Shown: piece by piece, positions 1-8,630 of the stretch
How positions within the stretch are numbered: position 1 is the first letter of the stretch
Layout: the number at the start of each line of letters is the position of its first letter
Assembly (NCBI RefSeq): GCF_900141855.1
Contig: NZ_FQYU01000001.1
Span: 779,402 to 843,401 of the forward strand
From: Pseudozobellia thermophila
GTDB taxonomy: Bacteria > Bacteroidota > Bacteroidia > Flavobacteriales > Flavobacteriaceae
Direction of reading: 5' to 3'
DNA length: 64,000 bases
Notes under the pieces: model-generated
Database searches by the model: none
What the model was told of the DNA's origin: nothing
Seen by the model: only the letters and a program-made list of their open reading frames with translations
Made by a program: the position numbers and the translations under genes

Positions 1-860
1 TCCTTCCTTTTTTGTTCTTCCCTTAATTTTTTGTCGAGGGCGGCCGCATCCGTAGAGTCAATTTCATCTTCAAAAAGGCTACCCATGTCGTCTGCATCGA
101 TCTTGGTGCCGAATAGCCCCGACTTCACCTTAAAATAAGAATCCGTTTTTATGTTCTCCTTGACGATTTGATTAAACTTTTTCTCTAGTAGCTCCAGGTC
201 GAGGTCCTTGCTTTTGTCGTAGAGTTCCGAAGCTTTTATCAAATTCAGTTTCTGGCGGTCGGCATCGCCCGAACCGTATAGGTCGCCCAACATTTCGGTG
301 TAATAGGTGTTGGATTTGGGTATGGTCTGCACCACACTGTCCAAAAAGTTTTTATTAAAGGCATCGATCGTACTTTTTTTGATTTGGTAGTCCGTTCGCA
401 AAATCTCGTTTTGATAGGTCTCCCTTAGAAAAAGCCTTTTTTGGGTGAAAGAGGTCAAATAGTTTTTTTCGATGTTCTCCTCGACCAGTTGCAACAGTTC
501 CTTTGGGGTGTACTCCTTATTGGATACAATAACTTCCCTGAGTTCGATGGCCCGGGGGCTCAGGTAGATCAAGGTGTCGGTAAATTGTTCGATGGGTCTG
601 CCGATGCTTTTGTACCCGATACACGATATAAAAAGGGAGTCGGTCGGCCGAATGGTTTCGTTCAATGAAAATGTGAAGCGACCCTCTTCGTTGGTAATCA
701 TGCCGCGGTCTTTCAGTTGAACGCTTGCGTATGGAACAGGTCGTTGGGTGGCCGAATCGACAACCACCGAAGAAAGCGATTGTGCCTTGCCCAAGGTGGT
801 CAATAGAAAAAAGAGTAAGAAAACGGGTTTCGGCACTTGGGTCGGCTTGATGGGTTCCAC
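1..860 (-). CDS. Carboxypeptidase-like regulatory domain protein, C-terminus cut by the window edge
   Basis: An open frame runs on the minus strand from about 860 past position 1, so only about 286 N-terminal residues are visible. A hydrophobic signal segment (PVFLLFFLLTTLGKAQ) is followed by a carboxypeptidase-regulatory-like beta domain (SLSSVVVDSATQRPVPYASV, then ITNEEGRFTF). After that comes a charged, probably helical stretch rich in Lys and Glu. In Bacteroidota this layout is common in exported proteins of unknown role, some with a later beta-barrel or peptidase part. Two in-frame GTG codons, at 860 and 836, are the possible starts; I chose the longer. No ATG lies in frame. The function is not recognised. 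Confidence 0.7.
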   Translation of the reverse strand, partial: MEPIKPTQVPKPVFLLFFLLTTLGKAQSLSSVVVDSATQRPVPYASVQLKDRGMITNEEGRFTFSLNETIRPTDSLFISCIGYKSIGRPIEQFTDTLIYLSPRAIELREVIVSNKEYTPKELLQLVEENIEKNYLTSFTQKRLFLRETYQNEILRTDYQIKKSTIDAFNKNFLDSVVQTIPKSNTYYTEMLGDLYGSGDADRQKLNLIKASELYDKSKDLDLELLEKKFNQIVKENIKTDSYFKVKSGLFGTKIDADDMGSLFEDEIDSTDAAALDKKLREEQKRK

Positions 861-1021
861 ATTTCAAAAAAAGGAATAGCAATCGAACTTACGTCTTAAT
901 TTTAGATTTTGTTAGTACCGATTTATCCTTTTTTTAACTCAAAAGGCAGGAAACCGAACTTATCGATGTCCGGGAGTGGACTTTTTCAAAGGAAAAAGAG
1001 CCTGACTGGGGTCTAGGGAGA

Positions 1022-1165
1022 TTAACTGCATCCGCAACCGTCTTGCCCACAAGTCTTTGTGTTGTTTTTCTTGGACGCGAACAAGTGCTTTGGCAGAAGA
1101 AATTTCTTGACCAGATATGCGACGGATACGATAAGTACGATATAGACCAATACGGTTTGAAACAT
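1022..1165 (-). CDS. FeoB-associated Cys-rich membrane protein
   Basis: This is a 47-residue protein with one N-terminal membrane helix (TVLVYIVLIVSVAYLV) and a basic linker ending in a Cys cluster (TCGQDGCGCS). That is the signature of the small Cys-rich protein family encoded beside feoB in many Bacteroidota and Firmicutes. It lies 26 bases downstream of feoB on the same strand, so it is most likely the third gene of the feoAB operon. It may help iron transfer or the redox state of iron at the FeoB pore; that role is inferred from its position. Confidence 0.85.
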   Translation of the reverse strand: MFQTVLVYIVLIVSVAYLVKKFLLPKHLFASKKNNTKTCGQDGCGCS

Positions 1166-1191
1166 GTGTCCTGGTTTTTAGATGTGTCTAT

Positions 1192-3429
1192 TTATTTCAG
1201 TACTTGATAGGCGATTAGGGCTACAATGTAGGCAAAAGAGCTCATAAACACCAATTGTACGGTAGGCCATTTCCACGAGTTGGTTTCCCTTTTTACTATG
1301 GCCAGGGTACTCATGCACTGCATGGCAAAGGCGTAGAACAAAAGTAGTGAAATTCCCGAAGCCAAATTGAACAAGGGTTGATTGGTATAGGGATTTACCT
1401 CGGCGGCCATCCGGTTTTTTATGGTATCTTCCTCATCGCTGCCTACGCTATATATCGTGGCCAAGGTACCCACGAACACTTCCCTGGCGGCGAAGGAGGT
1501 GAGTACGGCAATGCCGATTTTCCAGTCGTAGCCCAGCGGTCTTACCACCGGCTCGATGGCCTTGCCCATGTTCCCAATGTACGAATTCTCAAGTTTATGG
1601 CTCGAGATCTCTTGGTGTAGGGCCCTTTCAAAAAGCAATGTTTTTCGAAGTTGCAGCGAATCGGCAATGGACGATTCGTTCAAGGCATAGGTGTTTTGGG
1701 CGATGCTGTCCCGTAAGGCATTTTCGTAACTCGTAAGGTTCTCGCTTATACTGGCTTGGTTGAATGGCGAAAAGCCTTCGCTTTCGATGCGTTGGGCCAC
1801 GATTTGCTCCGCATTTTTAAATTCTTCGGAATGGCCGTTCGAACCCAAAAACCAGAGGACCACCGAAATGGCCAGGATGATCTTACCGGCGCCAAGGACA
1901 AAACTTTTGGTCTTTTCCCAGACGGTATACCCTACGTTTTTAAGCAAGGGCAACTTGTAGTTGGGCATTTCAACCACAAAGAAGGTACGGCTCTTGAACT
2001 GAAGTATCTTGTTCAATACCATGGCCGAAATAATGGCCGCCCCGAAGCCTATAAGGTACAACAGCATCAAGGTAAGGGGTTTGTAGCCCAGACCCAAAAA
2101 ACTTCCTTCGGGGATGATAAGTGCTATAATAATCAGGTAGATGGGCAAGCGGGCCGAACAGGTGGTAAAGGGGGTGACCAGAATGGTGATCAGCCTTTCC
2201 TTCCAACTTTCAATGGTACGTGTCGCCATTATGGCCGGAATGGCACAGGCCGTTCCCGAAATCAAGGGAACAACGCTCTTGCCGCTAAGTCCGAACGGTC
2301 GCATGACCCGATCCATTAAAAAGACGACCCGGCTCATATATCCCGATTCTTCCAAGAGCGAGATAAAGAAAAACAGGAAGGCGATCTGAGGAATGAAAAT
2401 TACGATTCCACCGATGCCCGCAAGAATGCCCTCTGCAAGTAGATTGGTAAATACCCCGCTGGGCAAGGTATCCTTTACCCATTCGCTGGCCGAGGCAAAA
2501 AGTTCGTCTATGAGATCCATCGGATATTCGCTCCATGAATAGATGGCCTGGAAAATCAGGAGAAGGATCAAAAAGAAAATCAAGTAGCCAAAGACACGAT
2601 GGGTCAACACCTTGTCGAAGGTAGCCCTGAGCCCCTTGGCGGCTGCAAGGTCTACTTTATAGGTTTCCTTGAGGATGCCGTTGATAAACTGGTATCTAAG
2701 AATGGTCTCTTTTTGTTGTAGCCTCTTTAGTTCGGATTTTGATTTGGTCGAAAAGGAAGCGTCGTCGGCAATCAGCTTCTTTTCTATCGGCATAAAATTA
2801 ACGTCTTGGGTAATGACCAGCCACAATTTGTAAAGGTCTTGTTTCGGAAAGGTCTCTTTGAGCCTTTTGAAATACTCGGGAGCTATGACCGTAATGTCGA
2901 CGTTTTTGGCTGTGGATATGTTCCTGTAATCGGCAATCAGTTCCTTTAACCTTTCGATTCCGGTACCTTTTCGCGTGCTTATCAAGGCGATTTTGGTGTC
3001 GAGTTTTTCTTCGAGCAGTGGAATGTCAAGAGTGATGCCCTTGCGTGACATACGGTCCGCCATATTGATGACAAGAATGGCCGGAATGTTCAGGTCCTTT
3101 ATCTGTGTAAAGAGAAGCAGGTTGCGCTTTAGGTTCTCTACGTCCGAAATGACCACGGCCACATCGGGGTGGTCCTTGTCGTTTTTGTTCAGCAACAGTT
3201 CAACGGCGACACTTTCGTCCAACGAAGTGGTGTTGAGGCTATAGGTACCCGGAAGGTCTATGATGTGGGCCTTGACGCCCCGTGCCAATTTACAGACGCC
3301 TTCCTTTTTTTCAACGGTTATGCCAGGGTAGTTCCCTACCTTCTGTTTGAGGCCCGTAAGTTGGTTAAAGACCGAGGTTTTTCCCGTATTCGGGTTTCCT
3401 ATGAGGGCAACGTTGATCTGTTTGCTCAT
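1192..3429 (-). CDS. feoB: Ferrous iron transport protein B
   Basis: The 745-residue protein carries a complete N-terminal G domain: P-loop GNPNTGKTS at residues 11-19, DLPG at 58-61, and NMAD near 122. A helical regulatory domain follows, then a multi-helix membrane part with two gate repeats. FeoB moves Fe2+ across the inner membrane, coupled to nucleotide hydrolysis. Residues of about 540-610 form a long hydrophilic insertion between membrane segments. The start ATG overlaps the feoA stop by 4 bases, which indicates translational coupling. Length and motifs are those of an intact family member. Confidence 0.96.
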   Translation of the reverse strand: MSKQINVALIGNPNTGKTSVFNQLTGLKQKVGNYPGITVEKKEGVCKLARGVKAHIIDLPGTYSLNTTSLDESVAVELLLNKNDKDHPDVAVVISDVENLKRNLLLFTQIKDLNIPAILVINMADRMSRKGITLDIPLLEEKLDTKIALISTRKGTGIERLKELIADYRNISTAKNVDITVIAPEYFKRLKETFPKQDLYKLWLVITQDVNFMPIEKKLIADDASFSTKSKSELKRLQQKETILRYQFINGILKETYKVDLAAAKGLRATFDKVLTHRVFGYLIFFLILLLIFQAIYSWSEYPMDLIDELFASASEWVKDTLPSGVFTNLLAEGILAGIGGIVIFIPQIAFLFFFISLLEESGYMSRVVFLMDRVMRPFGLSGKSVVPLISGTACAIPAIMATRTIESWKERLITILVTPFTTCSARLPIYLIIIALIIPEGSFLGLGYKPLTLMLLYLIGFGAAIISAMVLNKILQFKSRTFFVVEMPNYKLPLLKNVGYTVWEKTKSFVLGAGKIILAISVVLWFLGSNGHSEEFKNAEQIVAQRIESEGFSPFNQASISENLTSYENALRDSIAQNTYALNESSIADSLQLRKTLLFERALHQEISSHKLENSYIGNMGKAIEPVVRPLGYDWKIGIAVLTSFAAREVFVGTLATIYSVGSDEEDTIKNRMAAEVNPYTNQPLFNLASGISLLLFYAFAMQCMSTLAIVKRETNSWKWPTVQLVFMSSFAYIVALIAYQVLK

Positions 3430-3671
3430 AGGGCAGGGGTGTCATCGATAAGCTCCAATTCTATTAGGTTGGCGGTTTCGCGCCGAATAGCAATATGCGA
3501 GCCGTTAACATTGATGTATATGGGGTCGTTGAGCGGTGCGATCTGCACCATTTCAACCTCGTTGCCGGGCAAACAGCCTAACTCCAATAGCTTAATGGGC
3601 AAGGTTTCGTCGGCAAATTCCTTTATAATTCCTTTTTGTCCTCTCCGTAACTGTGCGACTGTTGCTTCCAA
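3426..3671 (-). CDS. feoA: Ferrous iron transport protein A
   Basis: This 81-residue cytosolic protein with an SH3-like beta fold is typical of FeoA (LLELGCLPGNEVEMVQIAPL, then a core ending DPIYINVNGSHIAIRRETA). FeoA binds and modulates FeoB. The start codon is probably TTG: an in-frame TAA lies only two codons upstream and the fold begins straight after, so no ATG is available. It overlaps feoB by 4 bases. Confidence 0.92.
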   Translation of the reverse strand: MEATVAQLRRGQKGIIKEFADETLPIKLLELGCLPGNEVEMVQIAPLNDPIYINVNGSHIAIRRETANLIELELIDDTPAL

Positions 3672-3700
3672 TATTTATTTAGATTCAATATAAGTAAGGA

Positions 3701-3708
3701 CAAATTTA
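3701..3708 (-). promoter_or_regulatory. Probable -7 element of the feoAB promoter
   Basis: On the minus strand these bases read TAAATTTG, which fits the Bacteroidota -7 consensus TAnnTTTG, 30 bases before the feoA start. I see no convincing TTG element at the -33 position and no clear Fur or DtxR box. Confidence 0.4.
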
Positions 3709-3818
3709 AAGTAAAATTACCGAAAAAGCAGGGCTTTGGTTAAAAAAGAAGCCTTTACCAAGGGAGGGAACCACGTTGATTTTTGTGGTCGGTATGGCAT
3801 GTAAACTTGGCATAGGCC

Positions 3819-4493
3819 TTAGTCTTTATACGAATTCTTTAATAGGGCCAGGTCTTCAAGCAATTGGTCGACTTCCTCTTTCTTTGTTCCATCATAGAAT
3901 CCGCGTATGCGGCGTTCCTTGTCCACCAAGATGAAGTTCTCCGTATGGATCATGTCGTAGGGGCCGCCGTCGCCATCGTCCTTCACGGCCAAATACGATT
4001 TTCGGGCCAATTCGTAAATCTGTTTTTTGTCTCCGGTGACCAAGTTCCATTTGCTGTCGTCGACCCCTTTTTCAATCGCGTACTTTTTTAGTTGCGCTAC
4101 CGAATCGATTTGCGGGGTGACCGAATGCGATAAGAGCAATACCTCGGGGTCGTCTTTGATCTGCTCCTGTATATCGGCCATGTTCTTTGTCATTATCGGG
4201 CAAATGGTAGGGCAGGTGGTAAAGAAAAAATCGGCCACATAAATTTTTCCGTCATAGTCGTCTTGGGTAATCGTATCACCGTTTTGGTTGACCAGCGAAA
4301 AATCGGCAATGGTGTGGTATTTTTTTACATACTGTATGGTAGTGTCGACCAGTTCGGGGTTAACCATTGACGGTTGGTATATGGCAAGGGTCTTTTTCGG
4401 TTGAAGGGCGTTAAAGAAGAGATAGACGATTACCGCCGACAACCCGAACAGGGTGAGAATAAAAAATTTATACTTGCCAAAAATCGAGCGCAT
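3819..4493 (-). CDS. SCO1/SenC-family copper chaperone
   Basis: This 224-residue thioredoxin-fold protein has one N-terminal membrane anchor (residues about 9-28) and the copper-binding CxxxC motif at Cys94 and Cys98 (FFTTCPTICPI). The third ligand is His183 (DMIHTENF). SCO proteins work on the outer face of the inner membrane and deliver or reduce copper at the CuA site of cytochrome c oxidase. The gene lies upstream of feoA on the same strand with 147 bases between, so it is probably a separate unit. All key residues are present. Confidence 0.92.
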   Translation of the reverse strand: MRSIFGKYKFFILTLFGLSAVIVYLFFNALQPKKTLAIYQPSMVNPELVDTTIQYVKKYHTIADFSLVNQNGDTITQDDYDGKIYVADFFFTTCPTICPIMTKNMADIQEQIKDDPEVLLLSHSVTPQIDSVAQLKKYAIEKGVDDSKWNLVTGDKKQIYELARKSYLAVKDDGDGGPYDMIHTENFILVDKERRIRGFYDGTKKEEVDQLLEDLALLKNSYKD

Positions 4494-4620
4494 AATCTTT
4501 TTTACAAAGATACGTTAGTAGACATAAGCATTCAAGGTCAAGGTACTTAACGACGTACTAAAAGTTTCTTAAAAACCATTTCGGTTTAAACTTTCCTTTT
4601 TTTAAGACTTGTTAAAAGCG

Positions 4621-4628
4621 TACTTTTG
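4621..4628 (+). promoter_or_regulatory. Probable -7 element of the rseP promoter
   Basis: TACTTTTG fits TAnnTTTG and lies 24 bases before the rseP start. The -33 region is a run of T without a clear TTG, so this is a partial match. Confidence 0.4.
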
Positions 4629-4652
4629 TGCGTTTAATTTTAGAAAACTCAG

Positions 4653-6008
4653 ATGAGTCCATTACTGATCAAGACGATACAATTTTTTTTAAGCCTTTCC
4701 CTGCTCATCGTACTCCATGAGCTTGGACATTTTATCCCAGCCAAGCTGTTCAAGACCCGGGTAGAGAAGTTTTACTTGTTTTTCGATGTTAAATTCTCCC
4801 TTTTTAAAAAGAAGATAGGTGAGACGGTATATGGTATCGGATGGCTTCCGTTGGGAGGCTATGTGAAGATTGCGGGAATGATCGATGAGAGTATGGATAC
4901 CGAGGCGATGAAAGAGGAGCCCAAGGAATGGGAGTTTCGCAGTAAGCCGGCCTGGCAGCGTTTGATCATCATGTTGGGCGGTGTAACGGTAAACTTTATA
5001 CTTGCCCTGGTCATTTACATAGGAATGGCCTTTGTTTATGGAGAGCAGTTTATACCCGCCGATAGTTTGAAAGATGGGGTACATGTGGTCGAAAAGGAGA
5101 TCGGTGACAAGATAGGCATCCAAACCGGTGACAAGATCTTGGCCGTAGACGGTAACAAAATCGAGGATTTTCAAAGCGTTTATATGGAGATCATCAATGG
5201 CAATACCATTACCATTGAGCGCGACGGAAAGGTAATCGAACAAGAGATTCCGGTCGATTTTATCTCGACCCTTATCGACGATATGGACAAGGCCCGCTTT
5301 TTGAGTTTGAGGCGGCCGTTTATCGTAAAGGAAGTCGCCCCGGGTTCGCCCAATATGGGGGTTGATTTACGGGAGTACGACTTGCTGATGGCCATCAATT
5401 CGAAGCCCGCTACTTATATGGACCAGGCCGTACCCCTTCTGGAGGCCAATAAGGGTAAGGAAGTGACCATTACCGTAAAGCGATTGAACGGCGACTTGCA
5501 AGACCTGAAGGTAAAGGTGAACGATGAAGCCAAGATCGGGGTGGCCATCGCCACGAGTATAGAAGATTATGAAAAACTCGGCTTTTACCGGATTGAGACC
5601 AAAAATTATACTTTTTTAGAGTCGATTCCCGCAGGAATTAATAAAGGGGTATCCACTCTAACGGGCTATTTGAAGCAACTGAAGAAAATCTTTAACCCCG
5701 ATACAGGGGCCTATAAGGGTGTCGGCGGTTTTGCGGCCATTGGGGGGCTTTTTCCCGATGCGTGGAACTGGGAAGTCTTTTGGAGTACTACGGCCTTCCT
5801 TTCCATTATGTTGGCCGTGTTGAACCTGTTGCCCATACCTGCCTTGGATGGCGGGCACGTCATGTTCTTACTGTATGAGATCGTGACCGGAAGAAAGCCA
5901 AGCGACAAGTTTTTGGAGTATGCGCAAATGGTCGGCTTCTTTTTGTTATTGGCCCTTATACTCTTTGCCAATGGTAATGACCTGTACAGGTGGTTGACCG
6001 ATAAATAG
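4653..6008 (+). CDS. rseP: RIP metalloprotease RseP (site-2 protease)
   Basis: The 451-residue protein has four or more membrane helices and the zinc site HELGH at residues 22-26 in the first helix. Central PDZ-type domains (about residues 125-290) follow, and a second metal motif near residue 390 (NLLPIPALDGGHV) completes the M50 family signature. The protein cuts anti-sigma factors and other substrates inside the membrane. It is transcribed divergently from the SCO gene and runs to within 79 bases of the tRNA. It is intact. Confidence 0.95.
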   Translation: MSPLLIKTIQFFLSLSLLIVLHELGHFIPAKLFKTRVEKFYLFFDVKFSLFKKKIGETVYGIGWLPLGGYVKIAGMIDESMDTEAMKEEPKEWEFRSKPAWQRLIIMLGGVTVNFILALVIYIGMAFVYGEQFIPADSLKDGVHVVEKEIGDKIGIQTGDKILAVDGNKIEDFQSVYMEIINGNTITIERDGKVIEQEIPVDFISTLIDDMDKARFLSLRRPFIVKEVAPGSPNMGVDLREYDLLMAINSKPATYMDQAVPLLEANKGKEVTITVKRLNGDLQDLKVKVNDEAKIGVAIATSIEDYEKLGFYRIETKNYTFLESIPAGINKGVSTLTGYLKQLKKIFNPDTGAYKGVGGFAAIGGLFPDAWNWEVFWSTTAFLSIMLAVLNLLPIPALDGGHVMFLLYEIVTGRKPSDKFLEYAQMVGFFLLLALILFANGNDLYRWLTDK

Positions 6009-6021
6009 TATAAAAAATTTG

Positions 6022-6057
6022 TTGGGTGCAAATAAAAAAACATTTATATTTGCACCC
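6022..6057 (+). promoter_or_regulatory. tRNA-Asn promoter overlapping a 10-bp inverted repeat
   Basis: TTG at 6022-6024 and TATATTTG at 6045-6052 are separated by 20 bases, the usual Bacteroidota promoter layout, and stand 34 bases before the tRNA. A perfect inverted repeat (GGGTGCAAAT at 6024-6033, ATTTGCACCC at 6048-6057) spans the same stretch. It could act as a terminator hairpin for rseP, as a protein-binding site, or both. Confidence 0.6.
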
Positions 6058-6086
6058 GCTTTGAGTAATTAAAGCGCAAGATACCT

Positions 6087-6160
6087 TCCTCCTTAGCTCA
6101 GTTGGTTAGAGCATCTGACTGTTAATCAGAGGGTCCTTGGTTCGAGCCCAAGAGGAGGAG
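6087..6160 (+). tRNA. tRNA-Asn (GTT anticodon)
   Basis: The 74-base cloverleaf is complete. The acceptor stem pairs TCCTCCT with AGGAGGA, followed by discriminator G6160. The D arm holds AGCTCAGTTGGTTAGAGC. The anticodon stem is TCTGA/TCAGA around loop CTGTTAA (anticodon GTT), and the T arm is CTTGG-TTCGAGC-CCAAG. CCA is not encoded, as is usual in this phylum. Confidence 0.98.
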
Positions 6161-6170
6161 CAAAAGCACA

Positions 6171-6204
6171 AATCCAATCTATTAGTTTAGGTTGGATTTT
6201 TTGT
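6171..6204 (+). terminator. Rho-independent terminator after tRNA-Asn
   Basis: AATCCAA and TTGGATT pair in a 7-bp stem around a loop of about 14 bases. A run of T follows. Confidence 0.6.
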
Positions 6205-6222
6205 TTGTTCAGGGCAACGGGC

Positions 6223-6263
6223 CTTGGGCGAGAAGTCCATCCCGCTGCGGCGGGAAGCCCAAG
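6223..6263. repeat. GC-rich nested hairpin containing a tRNA 3'-end copy
   Basis: The outer arms CTTGGGC (6223-6229) and GCCCAAG (6257-6263) enclose an inner perfect stem, TCCCGC (6240-6245) with GCGGGA (6250-6255). The right arm lies inside AGCCCAAGAGG (6256-6266), an 11-base copy of the tRNA-Asn 3' region (6145-6155). The GC content contrasts sharply with the AT-rich DNA that starts about 20 bases later. Confidence 0.65.
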
Positions 6264-6271
6264 AGGGGGGG
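6259..6271 (+). repeat. Left direct repeat bracketing the AT-rich island
   Basis: The sequence CCAAGAGGGGG, followed by two more G, resembles the tRNA-Asn end CCAAGAGGAGG (6148-6158). It recurs exactly as CCAAGAGGGGG at 8631-8641. The pair encloses about 2.36 kb of AT-rich DNA and looks like old attachment sites. No integrase gene remains. Confidence 0.5.
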
Positions 6272-6394
6272 TAAGTAAGTCGAGCAAGACACTGATTTTA
6301 CTGGGTTTTCCTATTTTTGTTTATTGGATTATCTAACACTTTATCAAAAATTTCAATTAGTAAAGTATTCTTTTGTTGCTTTACCGAAATAATT

Positions 6395-7291
6395 ATGGGG
6401 CAGTTTGTTTTCAAAATGGGTGATTCTGTTTCCAGTCATGAAGAAGTCTTAAAACGAACTCATGAAATGGTTACATATTTTATAGAGAAACCTGATTCCA
6501 CAATTCTAATGGATTTCAGTGGTTTAAAATTCATATATCCTGATTACGCCCTAATGATTTTATGTTCTATTAAACATTTGGAAGACTTAGGTATCAAGGT
6601 TTCGGGGACAATAAGATATTCTGATAATGAAGCAGTGGGTTACCTGTCAAGAATGCGATTCTTTTCTAGTTTGTCAGTAAAAATCCCTCAATCATTAAAA
6701 AGAGAATACCCAGATAGTTTTGTACATATTCAAGAATATAACGAAGGTAATCAAGTTGAGGTACTTGAATCAATATTGAGAATATTGAGGGCAAACAGTG
6801 ACATGGAAGATGATGTATATGCATCCTTGGATTATTGTTTTAATGAAGTTTTAGATAATGTATTAAATCACTCGACAAAAGATAAGGGGTGGGTAGTTGG
6901 TCAATATTTTCCAAATCTTAACTCTATTAGATTAATGGTTTGTGATTATGGTATAGGAATAAGAGAGGCTCTAAAGGAAAAGTATAATTTTAGTGGAGAA
7001 AAGGCGTTATTGAGTTGTATAGAAGAAGGAGTTACAAATGGAAAGGGGCAAGGTCATGGACTTTTTGCTACGTCGGAATTTATAAAAATGAATAAAGGAT
7101 GGTTGAGTATAATAAGTGGAGAATACAAACTGGACTATAACGAGAATAGAATCATTGTCACTCCATGCTCGAATTGGCAAGGAACTTGTGTTTACATGAG
7201 GATAAATACGAATATCAAGGTAGATTATAAAAAATTTACCGGAAAGTATTACGACTATAAAGAGCATTTATTCGGTAAAATGTTCACTTAA
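6395..7291 (+). CDS. STAS domain fused to a GHKL (anti-sigma-like) ATPase
   Basis: The 298-residue cytosolic protein begins at the ATG at 6395; the frame also opens upstream at a TTG, which is not convincing. Residues about 1-100 fit a STAS fold (STILMDFSGLKFIYPDYALM). Residues about 120-270 form a histidine-kinase-type ATPase: N box FNEVLDNVLNHS at 149-160, G1 CDYGIGI at 183-189, G2 GKGQGHGLF at 216-224. There is no dimerisation/His-phosphotransfer region, so it resembles SpoIIAB/RsbW anti-sigma kinases more than sensor kinases. The Ser normally phosphorylated in SpoIIAA-type STAS domains is missing here (PDYAL). The gene is strikingly AT-rich and probably forms a unit with the next one. Its target is unknown. 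Confidence 0.8.
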   Translation: MGQFVFKMGDSVSSHEEVLKRTHEMVTYFIEKPDSTILMDFSGLKFIYPDYALMILCSIKHLEDLGIKVSGTIRYSDNEAVGYLSRMRFFSSLSVKIPQSLKREYPDSFVHIQEYNEGNQVEVLESILRILRANSDMEDDVYASLDYCFNEVLDNVLNHSTKDKGWVVGQYFPNLNSIRLMVCDYGIGIREALKEKYNFSGEKALLSCIEEGVTNGKGQGHGLFATSEFIKMNKGWLSIISGEYKLDYNENRIIVTPCSNWQGTCVYMRINTNIKVDYKKFTGKYYDYKEHLFGKMFT

Positions 7292-7356
7292 GTATTGTAT
7301 TTATTAAAAATAATTGTATTTTTTACAAACATTTGTATCATTGCATTGTGGAAATA

Positions 7357-7635
7357 ATGACTGAAAACATCAAAGTAATTAAGTTTGGAGACATTGCTTC
7401 AAGTCTAGGAACTAGAAATCTTGCATCCAAATTAAGGGAAGATGTTCTTTTAGATTTGGAAACAAGAGATAAAATCTTTTTTGATTTTTCTGGAGTAGAA
7501 GTAGTTACTAATTCGTTTGCAAATGAATATTTTGGGAAGTTAATTGAAATTGTTACGGTAGAAAAGTTCAAAGAAAAATTTGCATTTACCAACGTTAATG
7601 ATTTTATACAAAGAGTTTTAATATCTTCATTTTGA
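7357..7635 (+). CDS. DUF4325 (STAS-like) protein
   Basis: This 92-residue protein matches the DUF4325/STAS-like pattern: a first strand and helix, then KIFFDFSGVEVVTNSFANEY with a Ser at the loop where STAS proteins are phosphorylated, then a closing beta-helix unit. Start at 7357; the frame also opens at an upstream TTG. It lies 65 bases after the STAS-ATPase gene and ends in a strong terminator. The pair resembles a partner-switching module (kinase plus antagonist), which is an inference from the domain types. Confidence 0.75.
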   Translation: MTENIKVIKFGDIASSLGTRNLASKLREDVLLDLETRDKIFFDFSGVEVVTNSFANEYFGKLIEIVTVEKFKEKFAFTNVNDFIQRVLISSF

Positions 7636-7656
7636 TATTAAATTAACGAAACAATT

Positions 7657-7686
7657 AAACGCCTTAATGAAAGGCGTTTTTTTTTA
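7657..7686 (+). terminator. Rho-independent terminator
   Basis: AAACGCCTT and AAGGCGTTT form a perfect 9-bp stem around a loop of five bases, followed by a long T run. It closes the two-gene STAS unit. Confidence 0.9.
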
Positions 7687-8106
7687 CTTATCTTTTGTAT
7701 TTAGAGTGTTAAATGGAGTCCTTCATAAGTGCACCTCATTAGGAAGCAGTGATTAAGATTGTCAAAAGGTTGAAACTAAGTTTAAATTTAGTGCTGATTT
7801 CTAATCCACAATTTAAAACAAGTGAATGTTTCGCCTTAAAATCCAACCAGTTATCCTTTCGCTAAACATAAAAAATGCGTTTCAAGGGGGCTTATATGAT
7901 TTAATCATGTACTAAATCTATAGCTCAAATGTTTTTCTGAGTGATTCTGTTTGAGAGAGGTTAAATAGCCAATTGTAATGTCAACTTGGGGAAAGGGTGT
8001 TATAGTGGTAAATCCCTGTTAGTAAGGTGTATATGTTTGCTTTTTAGGTGTTGGTGGTTTAATACTAAATAGTTTAAACTTGGTTCTCTTTACAATATTC
8101 TTTAAA
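7687..8106. other. AT-rich intergenic DNA
   Basis: About 420 bases without a supported gene on either strand. I see no repeat array, RNA fold or recognisable operator. Confidence 0.5.
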
Positions 8107-8490
8107 ATGAAAACTAAATTTCTGTTATTGATTTTCTTTTATTCTTTCCTGCGATTTTCTTTTGCTCAAAATTATTCAATACCATTGGGTGGTGTGGGTT
8201 ATTTGGCATGTGATAAACTAGAAGAAGCGATTGTTAGTAAAGCGAAACTTGTAAAAGGTTGGGATGATTACGAATTAAATTCACATGCGCTTAAAAGAGT
8301 GAAGTTCTATAGTACGCGGCTTTATTACAATTTTGCTTTAGTGCAATTTAAGAATTCTAAAGAAACATATGTCTTTTGTGGTATATCTAATAATGATATT
8401 GTTTTGTTTGAAGTAATGATAGAAACCGGAGAAAGCCCTGGGAAAATGTTCAAAAAGTATATTTCGCCTTATAAGTGTGATTGCAATTAG
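8107..8490 (+). CDS. Small secreted protein of unknown function
   Basis: The 127-residue product starts at the ATG at 8107; an upstream TTG in frame is unlikely. A signal peptide (KFLLLIFFYSFLRFSFAQ) is clear. The mature part is about 105 residues with four Cys, two of them in a C-terminal CDC. Beta-strand-like stretches are visible (RLYYNFALVQFKN, TYVFCGI, IVLFEVMI). I do not recognise a family. It shares the low GC of the two STAS genes and lies inside the direct repeats, so it is probably cargo of the same island. Confidence 0.6.
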   Translation: MKTKFLLLIFFYSFLRFSFAQNYSIPLGGVGYLACDKLEEAIVSKAKLVKGWDDYELNSHALKRVKFYSTRLYYNFALVQFKNSKETYVFCGISNNDIVLFEVMIETGESPGKMFKKYISPYKCDCN

Positions 8491-8630
8491 TTTAGACCAT
8501 CTTTCTCAATGGGATTTATGGTATCATTTTTTCTATTAGATTTGGTTATACTGGTGGTTACTTAGTGGCTTAAAATAGAACGTTTTTGATTGTATTTAAG
8601 GAGGTTTGATTTTATGAGGTTAAAATTACA

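Noticed and set aside
3671-3700. Iron-responsive operator before feoA
   Set aside because: The AT-rich stretch has no convincing palindrome of Fur or DtxR type.
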